DNA from: DASYPQ01 sp041488095
GTDB lineage: Bacteria; Planctomycetota; UBA1135; GCA-002686595
Assembly (NCBI GenBank): GCA_041488095.1
Contig: JBGPOP010000001.1
Span: 62,001 to 126,000, forward strand
Direction: 5' to 3'
DNA length: 64,000 nucleotides
Both the position numbers and the translations under genes were made by a program. The notes beneath the pieces were generated by a model, which was given only the letters and a program-made list of their open reading frames with translations, did not search any database and was not told the origin of the DNA. This document shows, one piece after another, positions 41,899-52,656 of this stretch. How positions within the stretch are numbered: position 1 is the first letter of the stretch; every line of letters begins with the position of its first letter.

Positions 41899-44349
41899 CT
41901 AGCTTTTCTCCGCCTCCACCGCGGTGGAGGTAGCGGTGGAGGTCGTCCCGTCCACGACGACCCGCACCCACGTGGCGCCGGGGTCGGGCAGGCCGCTCAG
42001 TGGCTCGCGGATTGGGGAAAGCAGACGCAGGGGGTTCGCGCCGATGCCCTCAGCCCACCGGCCTCCACCCCTCTGACCCAGGCCCAGTGGAATCGCGGCC
42101 ACCCCCGGAACGACGCGGTGGCTCACCTGCGCGCGAACGCGAACGGACCCGTGCGGGGAAACGACTCGCACCCAGCTTCGGTTCACCACACCCAGAGATT
42201 CCGCGGTCTCGGGGTGGAGCTCGACCCAGGACTCCCAGCGCTCCTCGTATCCAGGATCCAGGATTTCCTGAAGGAAGGGCAGCTGCGCACCCAGTCCTCC
42301 CGCGATGGCAAGCGGCTCGAACAGCAGAAGTGCCAGGTGGCTCTCGGACCGCGAGTCCGTTGCAGTCTTCTTCTCGAAGCCGAGGGGTTTCATCCAGCGA
42401 TCGACCGCGAGCTCCGCCAGTTCCTTGGGGCGGAACTCGAACTTGCCCGAACCTGTCTGGAGGACCCGGCCCCAGTTCCAGTGGTCGTAGAACGGATCCC
42501 ACCAGCCGCCGGTCTCCTCGACTCGCTGCCAGAGCTCGTCCTCCGAGCGATAGCCTGGAGCCCACCAACCGGCTCTCTCCATCATCCTGACCCAGGCTTC
42601 GTCGAAGGAGGTTCCGATGACCGCCCCGCGGCGGGCTCCGTACAGGCCGCGGACCTCCGCCCGAATCAGCGTGTCCACGTCCGGCCAGGGGAAAGCCGCC
42701 GCAGTCTCGCCACCCAGGCGCTTGGCCAGCTCCAGGAAGATCTGAGCCGCGGAGCGCGTGTCGTACTGCGGCAAAGGGAGGACTGGCTTGGCCAGGCTCA
42801 CCAGGGGGAAGGGTACGCCGGGTGGCGTCGTGTCGAGATCCCATGCCTCGAAGGGATGGGACTGGGGCAGGATCCAATCGGCGAGCAGCGCGGTATCGTC
42901 TGGATGCGTCGCGAAGGAAACGACCAACGGGACGTGCTCCAAGGCGGATGTGAACAACGCCGGAGCCATCGAGACGAACGCGGGGTCGGAGTCCAGGACG
43001 AAGAGGGCTTCGACTCCGTAGGGGGACTTGGCGAGGATCGCTTCGGCGAGGCTCTCGACATCCGAACGGACGGGTGCAAGCCCATTGCCTGCGGCTCCGA
43101 CCAGGGGCGGTCGGGCGAGCCCGGCCTGGGCGACAGGATCCGCGGGCATTTCCGGCCAAGGCAGCTGCGGAACCGGCTCGGGAACGAGCACGCCACCCGG
43201 GCCGTCCAGATTGCCGACCAGGGCATTCAGGAGGTGTGCGGCCAGGTGCTCGAACAGGCGCCCGGGCAGCAGCGGTCCGCGGCGGGGCCCGATCGCGATC
43301 GAGGGCCGCGCCGCGGCGAACTCGCGCGCCAGGCTCAGGATGCGGTTGACCGACACACCCGTTTCGGCCGAGACTCGCTCCAAGCCGAAGTCGCGCTCCA
43401 GGAGGGTCCGGAATCCCGGCTGGAGGTTCCCCTGTGTGTCGCGGTAGTCCTCGAACTGGTGGGTTCTGCGGAGGACGAATTCCTTGTCGTAGAGCTCCTC
43501 TGCGACGAGCGCAGCGGCAACACCCATGGCCATGATGCCTTCCGTGCCCGGGCGCACGGCGATCCACTCATCGGCCATCACCGCCGTGGCCGACTGTCGC
43601 GGCTCGACCTGCACGAGCTTGCCTCGCCGCCCGGGGTTGCCCTGCCGGAACTCGCCGTAGGCGCGCATCGCGTAGACGGGAGAGTCCCAGGCCTCGAGCA
43701 GAGCCCCTCCGAAGGAAAGCACGTACTCGGCCGACTGCAGGTCGTAGACCGGCATCGTGCGCAGGCCCTGTGTGAGCTCCAAGGCCTGGGAAGCCGCTTC
43801 GTCGCCGCGGTACAAGCTCACGTCGTTGGGCGATCCGAATGCCCGCATGAATCGTGTCGCCAACCGCGCGCCCAGCCCTCGCGATGTTCCCCGTACCAGG
43901 ACCAGGGTCTCGGGGCGATGTTGATTGCGGAGCAACCCCAGGCGCACCGTGATCTGCTGGAGCGCTTCCTCCCAGGACGTGGGCGTGAACGAGCCGATCG
44001 CACCGCGAGGCCCGACGCGCCGCAGAGGACTCTGGATGCGGTCAGGATGGTAGAGCGACTGCAAGCCCGCCTGCCCCTTCGGACACAGTCGGCCCGCGTT
44101 GATCGGGTGCAGGGGGTTGCCTTCGAGCTTGACGGCCCGATTCGCGATGCACCGTGCACGGATTCCGCAACCGCCGGGGCAAAGACGGCACACCGAAAGA
44201 ATGTGCTTCTCCGGCCCGCCCGGGACGCGGGGGGGAAGCTGCATGGAGACCCCGAGCTCGGAGAGGATCCGGCCCCCCTGGATGCCGAGCACTGCGCCGC
44301 CTGCAGCTCCCAGGCCCAACCCGATGAACCGCCGTCGAGTGACCGTCAT
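41899..44349 (-). CDS. Molybdopterin-oxidoreductase-family subunit (QrcB/ActB-like)
   Basis: An 816-residue Tat-exported protein (TRRRFIGLGLGAAGG). One [4Fe-4S] motif is visible as CRLCPGGCGIRARC plus LCPKGQ. In the region where PhsA/PsrA carry the molybdenum-ligand cysteine, the sequence is SLYRGDEAASQ, with no cysteine. QrcB and ActB are known to belong to this family but lack a working molybdenum site, and this protein fits that pattern. It probably serves as a structural electron-transfer subunit rather than a catalytic reductase, though a new reductase cannot be excluded. Confidence 0.85.
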   Translation of the reverse strand: MTVTRRRFIGLGLGAAGGAVLGIQGGRILSELGVSMQLPPRVPGGPEKHILSVCRLCPGGCGIRARCIANRAVKLEGNPLHPINAGRLCPKGQAGLQSLYHPDRIQSPLRRVGPRGAIGSFTPTSWEEALQQITVRLGLLRNQHRPETLVLVRGTSRGLGARLATRFMRAFGSPNDVSLYRGDEAASQALELTQGLRTMPVYDLQSAEYVLSFGGALLEAWDSPVYAMRAYGEFRQGNPGRRGKLVQVEPRQSATAVMADEWIAVRPGTEGIMAMGVAAALVAEELYDKEFVLRRTHQFEDYRDTQGNLQPGFRTLLERDFGLERVSAETGVSVNRILSLAREFAAARPSIAIGPRRGPLLPGRLFEHLAAHLLNALVGNLDGPGGVLVPEPVPQLPWPEMPADPVAQAGLARPPLVGAAGNGLAPVRSDVESLAEAILAKSPYGVEALFVLDSDPAFVSMAPALFTSALEHVPLVVSFATHPDDTALLADWILPQSHPFEAWDLDTTPPGVPFPLVSLAKPVLPLPQYDTRSAAQIFLELAKRLGGETAAAFPWPDVDTLIRAEVRGLYGARRGAVIGTSFDEAWVRMMERAGWWAPGYRSEDELWQRVEETGGWWDPFYDHWNWGRVLQTGSGKFEFRPKELAELAVDRWMKPLGFEKKTATDSRSESHLALLLFEPLAIAGGLGAQLPFLQEILDPGYEERWESWVELHPETAESLGVVNRSWVRVVSPHGSVRVRAQVSHRVVPGVAAIPLGLGQRGGGRWAEGIGANPLRLLSPIREPLSGLPDPGATWVRVVVDGTTSTATSTAVEAEKS

Positions 44350-44380
44350 CGATTCTCCATTTTTCTCGGGTCGAGATCCT

Positions 44381-44971
44381 TCATCGGTGGCAGGCCGTGC
44401 AATCGGTCGAGACGACCTTCTCCGTGTGACAGCGCAGGCAGTCCTTCATGGTCAGCCGAACCACTCGCTCGGGCGGCCTCTCGCTGTCGGCGATGTTCCC
44501 GTGGCAAACCGTGCACTCGATACCGGCGACGACGACGTGCCGGCGGTGGGAGTAGAAGACGTGGGCCGGCTGTTGGAAGAGCGGTTTCCACAGCAGCGGC
44601 TCGCCTCGCTGGAGCATGCCGACGAGCTTCTTCTCCTCCGCGCTCTCCCCCTTGGGCTCATGGTGGCACAGGGCGCAGGCCTCCGGGCCGGGCAGCCCCG
44701 AGAACGTCTCCGTCTCGTAGTAGGCATGGCAGGCGATGCACTCCAGGCCTTCGTCCTGAACGTGCTTCCTGTGGTTGAAGGCGATCGGCTGCACGACCCG
44801 ATCGCCCTCGACCGGGAACCTCCTGAGCACGGTCGCTCCCGTCCCGACCACCAGGCAGACAAGGAATGCGATCACCGCGGCGCCCAGGGTGCCGGTTCCC
44901 GTGCGCGGCCCGTGTGGTGAGGCGGGATCGAGGTGGACCGGTCCACCGGGATCGCCCTCAGCGAGCGGCAT
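44381..44971 (-). CDS. Pentahaem membrane-anchored cytochrome c (QrcA/ActA-like)
   Basis: A 196-residue protein with one N-terminal membrane helix (about residues 28-48). Five haem sites are present (CIACH, CALCH, CTVCH, CLRCH, CTACH), with FNHRKH and YSHRRH supplying distal histidines. It heads the A-B-C-D gene order of Qrc complexes; ActA of alternative complex III is also pentahaem. Its start overlaps the preceding gene by 14 bases. Confidence 0.87.
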   Translation of the reverse strand: MPLAEGDPGGPVHLDPASPHGPRTGTGTLGAAVIAFLVCLVVGTGATVLRRFPVEGDRVVQPIAFNHRKHVQDEGLECIACHAYYETETFSGLPGPEACALCHHEPKGESAEEKKLVGMLQRGEPLLWKPLFQQPAHVFYSHRRHVVVAGIECTVCHGNIADSERPPERVVRLTMKDCLRCHTEKVVSTDCTACHR

Positions 44972-45455
44972 GAGGTGACTCCGGCCAGCCTCCGGCCATG
45001 GCGCGCTGTAGCTCTCTCGCCCACAGCGCCTGCATGGTGAGAAGACGGTGCCCCATCATCTCGGCAACGCGGTGGATGAAGGTCTGCCCGACCCTCGGCT
45101 CGGATTCGAAGACCTGCATGAGGTCCTTGTGCAGGAGGCCGGCCACCTCGGAGGATTCCGCCGCTCGTGCCGACATGGTGAATCGATAGGGCTTGACGAA
45201 AGCCGACCACCCGAGTGCATGCCCGGGAGACGTAGTCTCCACGCACACGTCCTTCATCCTGCCGCCGATCGAGAAGGGGAAGCACACCTCCAGTTTTCCC
45301 TTCATCACGACGTAGATTCGGTCTGCGTGGTCGCCGAGGAGGAACAGGTACTCGCCCTGTCGCAGGGATTGCGGCCTGGCGATCCTGGCCAGACGCGATG
45401 CGGCCGCTTGCTCGAGCCCCTCGAACAGCTCGCAGTTCACGAGGATCTCGCTCAA
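44958..45455 (-). CDS. Cyclic-nucleotide-binding-domain protein without DNA-binding domain
   Basis: A 165-residue protein made of a Crp-type beta-roll domain (about residues 10-125; MKGKLEVCFPF) and a short helical end. No helix-turn-helix follows, so it is not a transcription factor by itself. Located between the small repeat protein and the Qrc-like genes, it may bind a ligand and adjust activity or assembly of the complex (inference). Confidence 0.75.
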   Translation of the reverse strand: MSEILVNCELFEGLEQAAASRLARIARPQSLRQGEYLFLLGDHADRIYVVMKGKLEVCFPFSIGGRMKDVCVETTSPGHALGWSAFVKPYRFTMSARAAESSEVAGLLHKDLMQVFESEPRVGQTFIHRVAEMMGHRLLTMQALWARELQRAMAGGWPESPHAAR

Positions 45456-45536
45456 CGGGATCCTCCCTGCCGTTCGCAGGAGCCTGCCGGACCGCGAGGG
45501 GTCGAGCCCGCACGAGCCTGCGCGGCCACCGCGACT

Positions 45537-45989
45537 CTAGGCCTCCGCGGTCTGGGGCACGAACCGGCCATACAGCCTGTCCACCGAGGGCTCGGAGATG
45601 AACTGCGCGACGAGGGACAGCTCCCTGCGCAGGTAGCGCTCGACGTGCTCGACCAGCGGAATCCGGTGCGGGACCACCTCGCTCGTGGCATCGTAGAGTT
45701 TCTCCACGGACGGCTCGGACACGAACTGTCCCGCCGCCTGGTGTTCCGACCTGAGGAACTGCTCGAATCGCTCGACCAGGGATTCGTCCACGGAATCCGA
45801 TCGACTCGCGGCCACGGCCGGCTCCAGCTCCGAGAGGAACTGCGGTTCCCAGAGCGCTCGCTGTTCGGCGAGCGGGACGGAGGTGCGCTCCTCCTCCTTG
45901 GCCTTCATCCCGCAAATCAGGACCAACAGCGTGGACCCGAACAAGAACACCAGGAACAGGAGGATCGGCAACGCAGAGTCCATGATCAT
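45537..45989 (-). CDS. Small membrane protein with tandem SEPSV repeats
   Basis: A 150-residue protein of no recognised family. One N-terminal membrane helix (about residues 6-26) is followed by a charged soluble part with two tandem copies of a unit of about 35 residues: LVERFEQFLRSE then QFVSEPSVEKLY, and LVEHVERYLRRE then QFISEPSVDRLY. It is the first gene after the sigma-54 promoter at 46024 and the paired operator sites at 46111, so it is probably the first cistron of the qrc-like operon. ATG 45989 follows GAGG; ATG 45983 is an alternative. Confidence 0.7.
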   Translation of the reverse strand: MIMDSALPILLFLVFLFGSTLLVLICGMKAKEEERTSVPLAEQRALWEPQFLSELEPAVAASRSDSVDESLVERFEQFLRSEHQAAGQFVSEPSVEKLYDATSEVVPHRIPLVEHVERYLRRELSLVAQFISEPSVDRLYGRFVPQTAEA

Positions 45990-46023
45990 CGACCTCGGGG
46001 GGAGTGGTGGCGCCTTGTCCAGG

Positions 46024-46038
46024 GCAATCCCCGTACCC
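46024..46038 (-). promoter_or_regulatory. Sigma-54 promoter before the qrc-like operon
   Basis: The minus strand reads GGGTACGGGGATTGC, matching TGGCACG-N4-TTGC at GG, A, C, G and TTGC with exact spacing. Transcription would start near 46012, 23 bases before the ATG at 45989. Two matching upstream sites (46111-46157) lie about 100-145 bases further upstream, a normal enhancer distance. Confidence 0.65.
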
Positions 46039-46110
46039 ACTCTCGTGAGGCAGGAATTCCGGCCCGCGGGCCTCGAAACCGCGCTCCGCGATGCCAGGGA
46101 GCTCGAGGTG

Positions 46111-46153
46111 CCTGACAGGCTGTCAGTTCGGTGGGCCGGTTCCCGACAGGAAG

Positions 46154-46157
<4 letters not shown>
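46111..46157. promoter_or_regulatory. Tandem 31-bp-spaced operator (enhancer) sites
   Basis: Two related sites: CCTGACAGGCTGTCAG at 46111-46126 (holding the perfect palindrome CTGACAG-G-CTGTCAG) and CCCGACAGGAAGTCAGG at 46142-46158. They share GACAGG-N3-TCAG and are 31 bases apart, about three helical turns, so bound dimers would face the same side. The second overlaps the stop codon of the NtrC-type regulator gene. They are the likely binding sites of that regulator. Confidence 0.6.
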
Positions 46158-47556
<1,399 letters not shown>

Positions 47557-47560
<4 letters not shown>

Positions 47561-49518
47561 GGCTCGTCCCGGTCCACCCTCTCGAACACGATCTCGAAGC
47601 AGGAGCCCGCGCCCACCTCGCTCCTCACCAGGCAGATGTCCCCGCCGAACCGGCGCATGAAGCTGCGCGAGAGGAAGAGTCCCAGGCCCGTCCCGCGCGG
47701 CTTCCGGCTGCGGAAGGGCTCGAAGAGGTGCCTGCGGCTCTCCGGCGGAATCCCGCAGCCGGTGTCCTCGATCCGGATCCGCACGTCCGGACCGACCAGG
47801 AAGGCCAAGGCAACCGACCCCCCGCGGTCCTCGCAGGACTGGACCGCGTTGACGAGGAGATTGAGAACGACGTGCTGGACGACCTCGGCGTTGACCATCA
47901 CGGGGGGAACTGGCCCCTCGCCCGTGATGCGCAGGGTCACGCCCGCCTCGCGGGCAGTCGGCTCCACGAGCGACGCGACCGTCGCCACCGTCTCACGCAG
48001 GTCGAGCGGCTCGATCGAAGGAGGGATGCCCCGCGAGAACCGCAGGAACTGCTCGGTGACCCTGCGGCAGCGCAGCACCTGGCTGCGGATGGTCCGCGCG
48101 GACTCGCGGATCGCCGGCAGCATGGCCTCCGCCGTCTCCCCCTCCGCAGAGTCGTCGATCCTCCCGATGAGGGACTCGGCGCAGGCCAGTATCGTTGCGA
48201 GAGGGGTGTTGACCTCGTGGGAGAAACCCGAGGCGAGGACTCCCAGGGACACGAGTCGCTCGATCTCCGCCAGGCGCTCCTCCTCCTTCTCCCGCTCGCT
48301 GATGTCGCGCCACAGCTCCACCACCTGGACCACGCAGCCGTTCTCGTCGAAGACGGGCGAGGCGTAGACTTCCTCGACGCGTCCCACCTCTCCGGACTCC
48401 GTGGGCACGCGGAAGGTCCCCCGCTGCACCTCGCCGGTGGCGACGCACCGTTCGGCCGGGCACTCGGCTCCGTTCGTGCAGCAGGGCAGGCTACCCCGGA
48501 CCCCCTCGCGGCAGCGGCGGCCGCGGATTCCCTCCGGGTGCGAGCCCAGCCTCCGGCAGAACGAGCGGTTCGAGGCGACGATCCTGGAATCGCGGTCCAG
48601 GACCACGAGGCCGTCGTCGAGGCTGTTCATGACGCTCGCCAGCCGTGTCTCCTGCTCGCGCACCTCCGTGACGAGCTTCGACACGGCGTCCGCCATGTTG
48701 TTGAAGTCCCGGGAGAGCGAGGTGACCACGTCGTCGCCCGGGACCGCGGCCCGTTCGGCGAGGTTCCCCGCCGCGATCGCGCGCGCAGCGCGGCCCAGCC
48801 GTGCCAGACGGGTGAGGATGAGGCGCCGGACCAGGAACCCCATCCCGGCCAGGAGGAGCAGGGCCAGGGCCGCCGTTCCGGCGACGATCCAGGTCAGGTC
48901 GCTCCTCTGCTCGGCCCGCAGCGCGGCGAGCGAGGTGTCGACGATGAGGATCCCGTTGAGCCGCTTGGCGGGATCGTGGCAGAGGTAGCACTCGGGACGG
49001 TTCTCGATGGGGAGCACGGTGCGGAGCACGTCCTCCCTTTCTCCGTGGAGCACGACCCATCGTTCCCGCTCCGAAGGCTGCTTCGCATGGCAGACGAAGC
49101 AAGCCGGGGAGTCGCGGGGGATCCGGTTGCCCACGAGGTCCGGATCGCTCGAGATCCGGATCTCCCCCGCGTGGTCCAGGATCATCGCGCGCTTCACCTC
49201 CGGCTGCGAGCCGATCTCGCGCAGGATGGCGGCCATCAGGGTCTTGTCCTGCTGGACCATCTGGTGGCGCAACGCGACCTCGAGGATGCGGCTCTGGAGC
49301 TCGGAGGCACGTCGCTGGGCCTCGATCGTGCGCTCGACGTGGTGCCGGGAGAGCGCGTAGAAGCCCACGGCCAGAGGTCCGATCACGATCGCCCCGATGC
49401 CCAGGGCGAGCCGAACTCCCAGGCGGTCGAACCGCCGACCCAGGATCCGGTAGTCGCCGGGCGCGTTCCCGAGGTGAGCGGGTCCCTGCGTCGTTCTCTC
49501 GTGTTCGGGGCTCTTCAA
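47557..49518 (-). CDS. Sensor histidine kinase with dihaem c-type sensor domain
   Basis: A 653-residue kinase. Membrane helices at about 36-56 and 208-230 enclose a periplasmic domain with two haem-attachment sites, CFVCH (140-144) and CYLCH (177-181). HAMP (about 231-285) is followed by a PAS domain carrying a cysteine cluster (C336, C346, C347, C353, C358), then HisKA with H434 (GFSHEVNTPLA) and HATPase (DTGCGIPPE, GTGLGLFLS). Covalent haem suggests sensing of redox state, O2 or NO in the periplasm; the cysteine cluster may hold a metal or iron-sulfur group (inference). Translationally coupled to the NtrC-type partner. It lies among the cytochrome genes it probably controls. Confidence 0.9.
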
Positions 49519-49642
49519 CCGTCACGTCCTCGCGGCTTCGAGGGATCGAGGCCGCATGGCGCTTGCAGCCCGCGCTGGGCGGCCTCTTCCCCGAGACCCG
49601 TCCTGCTTCCTGTCTCGATGTCGTCCTATCCCATGGAACTCC

Positions 49643-50662
49643 CTAGTGGTGGCACATCGTGCAGGTCGCCCGGTTGTCGACGTGCGGCAGAGGCTGCGTG
49701 ACCCCGTGGCACTGCCGGCAGTTCATGCCGGCGTTGTGCCAGGGCGGCATCGGTGTCGCGAGCTCGTGGCTCGGGGTCCCCTTGTGGCAGACGGCGCAGG
49801 TGTTCGACTGCAGCGGGAAGTGGCACGCGAGGCAGTGCGTGTCCCTCGTCGCGCCCCACATGCCGGTGTGGCTCAGCGGCGTGGTGTCGGCGTGACAGCG
49901 AGCGCACGAGTCGGGGCGGTGGCAGACGGCGCAGTTGTCGCGGTCCATCTCCGCGGCGATCCCGTGCCCGCGGGTGCGCCAGAAGCCGTTGTGGTTCTCG
50001 GGAGGCGAGTCCGCGTGGCAGCTTGTGCAGCTCGATTCGTTGTGGCACAGGGTGCAGCGATCGGCGACCTCCTCGCTGCCGGCTCGGACGGCGCCTCCGT
50101 GCATCCTCCTCCAGTTGTGGTGGTGGCTGGCGGGCTTCTCGTCCTTGCGCACCTCGCGATGGCACGCGGCGCATTCCTGCGAGCCGCCCTTCGACGCGTG
50201 ACAGGCCGTGCAGTCGTCCATCGTGACGCGGATCTCCGGTCCGATGCGCACGTTCGAATCGATCCCGCGGTGGCAGGAGGCGCATTCTTCCCCGCGCGCG
50301 ACGTGGGCCCTGTGCGAGAAGATCAGCTCGTCGTCGAGGCGGGCCGCATGCTGCGCCTGGAACTTCGTTTCCGAGAAGAGCGTGACGACGTGCCTCTCGG
50401 GCGGCTTGTCCTTGTCGAGGTTCTCGTGGCACAGCATGCACTGCGGCCGGCTGGGCAGGCCCGGCTCGTCGCTCTCGGCTGCTCCCGCGTGGCAGTCGGA
50501 GCACTCCAGGCCTTCCTTGGCGTGGATGGCGTGGTTGAAGGCGAGCGGGCGCTGCCCCGGGCCGAGTCGCGAGAGCAGCATGCAGCCTCCTCCCGTCACC
50601 ACCATCGCGAGGAGCGGGATCCAGGTGTCAGGACGCGGCCGTTTGTGGATCAGAAGCGCCAT
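49643..50662 (-). CDS. Thirteen-haem cytochrome c
   Basis: A 339-residue protein with an N-terminal hydrophobic segment (about residues 15-30, ending GGGC, possibly a weak lipobox). It has 13 CXXCH sites. Residues about 40-175 match the pentahaem Qrc/c7-like plan (FNHAIHAKEGLECSDCH, FSHRAHVARGEECASCH), extended by eight closely spaced haems. The dense haem packing, one per about 24 residues, suits a molecular wire. The start overlaps the porin gene by 13 bases. With the porin it may form a conduit across the outer membrane, by analogy with MtrAB/PioAB. Confidence 0.85.
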   Translation of the reverse strand: MALLIHKRPRPDTWIPLLAMVVTGGGCMLLSRLGPGQRPLAFNHAIHAKEGLECSDCHAGAAESDEPGLPSRPQCMLCHENLDKDKPPERHVVTLFSETKFQAQHAARLDDELIFSHRAHVARGEECASCHRGIDSNVRIGPEIRVTMDDCTACHASKGGSQECAACHREVRKDEKPASHHHNWRRMHGGAVRAGSEEVADRCTLCHNESSCTSCHADSPPENHNGFWRTRGHGIAAEMDRDNCAVCHRPDSCARCHADTTPLSHTGMWGATRDTHCLACHFPLQSNTCAVCHKGTPSHELATPMPPWHNAGMNCRQCHGVTQPLPHVDNRATCTMCHH

Positions 50663-52194
50663 GACATCCCCAATCGGAAGGTCTGAAAAGCCTCAGGATC
50701 CTCGTCCTCCAGCTCGTAGCGCAGGTCCCAGGTCATCGCCGACGTGCGCTTCCACCGCAGGCGAAGATAGTACGTCCGCACCTCGTCGCGCTCCTGCCCC
50801 GTAGTCGCGTCGACCTTGTAGAGGGAATAGTAGCTGCCCGCAGAGACGTCCAGCCTCTTCTCGAACCGCCGCGTGAGGTCGAGGCCCCACGTCTCGATGT
50901 CGCTCGCACCGCTGTTCCACACCTCGCCGGTCGCGCTCGCGATCACCCCCGCAGGGAACAGGTCCTGGACGGTCACCGTCGCGAAGTATCGCTCGAAGTC
51001 GCGGTTGTACTGCCCGACGTCGCCGTCCTCGGAGACGCGCCGCACGTCGGTCCCCGCCTGGACTCTCACCTTCTCGGAGAGCCCCTTCGACGCCAGGAGC
51101 TGCACCTGCTGGTAGGGAAAGAGGTCGAACAGCGACGCGAAGAACGGGTCGACCTCCGGTGTGAGGTCCTTCTGCGTCGAGAGCAGGCGGAACCAGCTCG
51201 CGCGCAGCGTGAGATCGGCCTGCGGATCCCACCACGTCGCGCTGGCCGAGACATCGCGGTCCTCCTCCTCGAGACGCGTCCAAGCCGCCTCGAGCCGCAG
51301 GTGCTTGGCGACGCTCTGCCACGCGCCGAGGCGCCAGAGATCGTTCCGGTGAGCGCCGAGCTGACCCTCGTCCTCCAGGCGCATGTAGTCGAGGCGGACC
51401 CGCCCGCCGGGCCAGGGCCCGGCCTCCGCGTACGTGCCGGCGAGGAGATCACCTTCGTGCGAGCTTTCGAAGACGTGCACGGGGACGCCGCCGAAGGCCC
51501 CGAGCCTGAGACGCCGCGCGCCCATCTCTTTCGTCTCCGCGCTCGCGCCGTCGAACCACGCGAACACGGGCGTGTCCCACAGCGTCTGCCGGCCGAGGCG
51601 CACGCGGTCGAGGACGCCGAGGCCGCGCCGTTCCATCCAGGCGTCGTATAGCTTCACCGTGACGGCGCCGTCGTAGGTGTCGTTCAGGTCGTGGAAGACC
51701 GAGGACCTTCCCGACTTGCCGTCGAGGTCCGCCTCCAAGCGGGTCATCACGTGCCCGGTCCATGCGTTCCGGGCCGGATCCCCGAGGTCGAGGGAGAGCA
51801 CCTCGAACAGGTCGCGGTCGTCGGCGCTGCTCGTCCAACGCGCACGATAGGAGCTCGAGAGGAATCCGTGGATCGGATACGGCGCTCCGCCCGAGGCTGG
51901 CGGCGGGGCGGGCGTGCCCTGCGCGGGCAGGCGTCCCCCCGGCGCCGGAGAGGACCCAGAAGGGTCCTCGGCCGCGCCTGCCTTGGTGGCGACGGGATCG
52001 CGACCGGATTGCGGCGTCGATGGAGTGTCCCGGACATCGCCGGGACTCGAAGAACCCGCGCGTTCCTGGGCGGCGGAGCTGCGCGGCCCAGCGCAGCCGC
52101 ACCAGGCGAACAGGAACGCGACGGCCGGGATCAACCCGAGGCCCGTCAGGGGCACCCCTCTTGGGCCCTGGGTGCAGGTGCTCTGCATCTTCAT
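50650..52194 (-). CDS. Outer-membrane beta-barrel (porin-like) protein
   Basis: A 514-residue protein with a signal sequence (ending near FAWCGCAG), a proline/serine/glycine-rich linker of about 75 residues, then a region of alternating polar and hydrophobic strands rich in Tyr, Trp and Arg. The chain ends in MSWRF; a terminal phenylalanine is typical of outer-membrane barrels. No close family recognised and no clear MtrB signature. ATG 52194 follows GAGAGG and opens the signal sequence; a longer frame to 52323 is possible. Coupled to the 13-haem cytochrome, so probably a porin sheath for it (inference). Confidence 0.72.
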   Translation of the reverse strand: MKMQSTCTQGPRGVPLTGLGLIPAVAFLFAWCGCAGPRSSAAQERAGSSSPGDVRDTPSTPQSGRDPVATKAGAAEDPSGSSPAPGGRLPAQGTPAPPPASGGAPYPIHGFLSSSYRARWTSSADDRDLFEVLSLDLGDPARNAWTGHVMTRLEADLDGKSGRSSVFHDLNDTYDGAVTVKLYDAWMERRGLGVLDRVRLGRQTLWDTPVFAWFDGASAETKEMGARRLRLGAFGGVPVHVFESSHEGDLLAGTYAEAGPWPGGRVRLDYMRLEDEGQLGAHRNDLWRLGAWQSVAKHLRLEAAWTRLEEEDRDVSASATWWDPQADLTLRASWFRLLSTQKDLTPEVDPFFASLFDLFPYQQVQLLASKGLSEKVRVQAGTDVRRVSEDGDVGQYNRDFERYFATVTVQDLFPAGVIASATGEVWNSGASDIETWGLDLTRRFEKRLDVSAGSYYSLYKVDATTGQERDEVRTYYLRLRWKRTSAMTWDLRYELEDEDPEAFQTFRLGMSWRF

Positions 52195-52419
52195 CGCGGC
52201 CTCTCGGAGGAGACCCCGGCCGTCTGCGGCGGAGAGGAGCAGCGCGCTCGCGTCGAGATCCGGAGACCTCGCGGGTCCCGACCCCTCGCTCCGCCTTCGC
52301 ATCGCTTCGTCCGTGGCTTCCACGGAGTCGCGCCTGGGGCGAATCGAGCGGGTCTGGTTTCGGATCTCAGTCGGCGTGATTCCTCTCGGCTGGCTCCGGT
52401 CGAGGAGCGGAAGCGCCTG

Positions 52420-52436
52420 TGCAAGCCGTGCGCCAG
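52420..52436 (-). promoter_or_regulatory. Sigma-54-like promoter of porin/13-haem genes
   Basis: The minus strand reads CTGGCGCACGGCTTGCA, a close match to TGGCAC-N5-TTGCA with GG-N10-GC. The leader to ATG 52194 would be about 210 bases, rather long. One of the best -24/-12 matches in the window. Confidence 0.5.
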
Positions 52437-52614
52437 GACGCTCGAACGGGACGACGCCGTGTCCAGCCTCGAAGCCGCCAGGGAGAGCGCGGAAGATTCA
52501 GCGGCGAGTGCGGATTCTTCTCCCCTTCTGGTCATCCCGGCGCCTCCAGAGAGTCGGGCCACGCCTCGCGACGCCGATTCCATGCCAGCGCTCGCGGGCG
52601 CAGCCAGTCCATGG

Positions 52615-52630
52615 CGGCCTGGGAATTGCC
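52615..52630 (+). promoter_or_regulatory. Sigma-54-like promoter of gene at 52657
   Basis: CGGCCTGGGAATTGCC has GG-N10-GC and TTGC. Transcription would start near 52641, just before the GGGAGG ribosome site and ATG 52657. Confidence 0.38.
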
Positions 52631-52656
52631 TGGATGGCGGCCGCCGGGAGGACGCC

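Larger units (their letters stand above)
52195..52656. other. 462-base divergent intergenic region
   Basis: The gap between the porin gene (minus) and the gene at 52657 (plus). It holds two sigma-54-like elements facing outward, at 52420-52436 (minus) and 52615-52630 (plus). No gene, RNA or larger repeat was recognised. Open frames here are arginine/serine-rich and look non-coding. Confidence 0.5.

Noticed and set aside
41899..44349. Catalytic molybdenum reductase (polysulfide, arsenate or nitrate type)
   Set aside because: No ligand cysteine is seen in the expected region and the gene sits in a QrcABCD order, in which this subunit is known to lack a working molybdenum site. Kept as possible but not called.
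49519..49642. Promoter or terminator between the 13-haem and kinase genes
   Set aside because: The 124-base gap has no convincing -24/-12 element, palindrome or U-tract hairpin that I could defend.
50650..52194. Direct call as MtrB/PioB
   Set aside because: No N-terminal CXXC signature or other MtrB hallmark could be seen; only the general barrel character and gene context support a conduit role.
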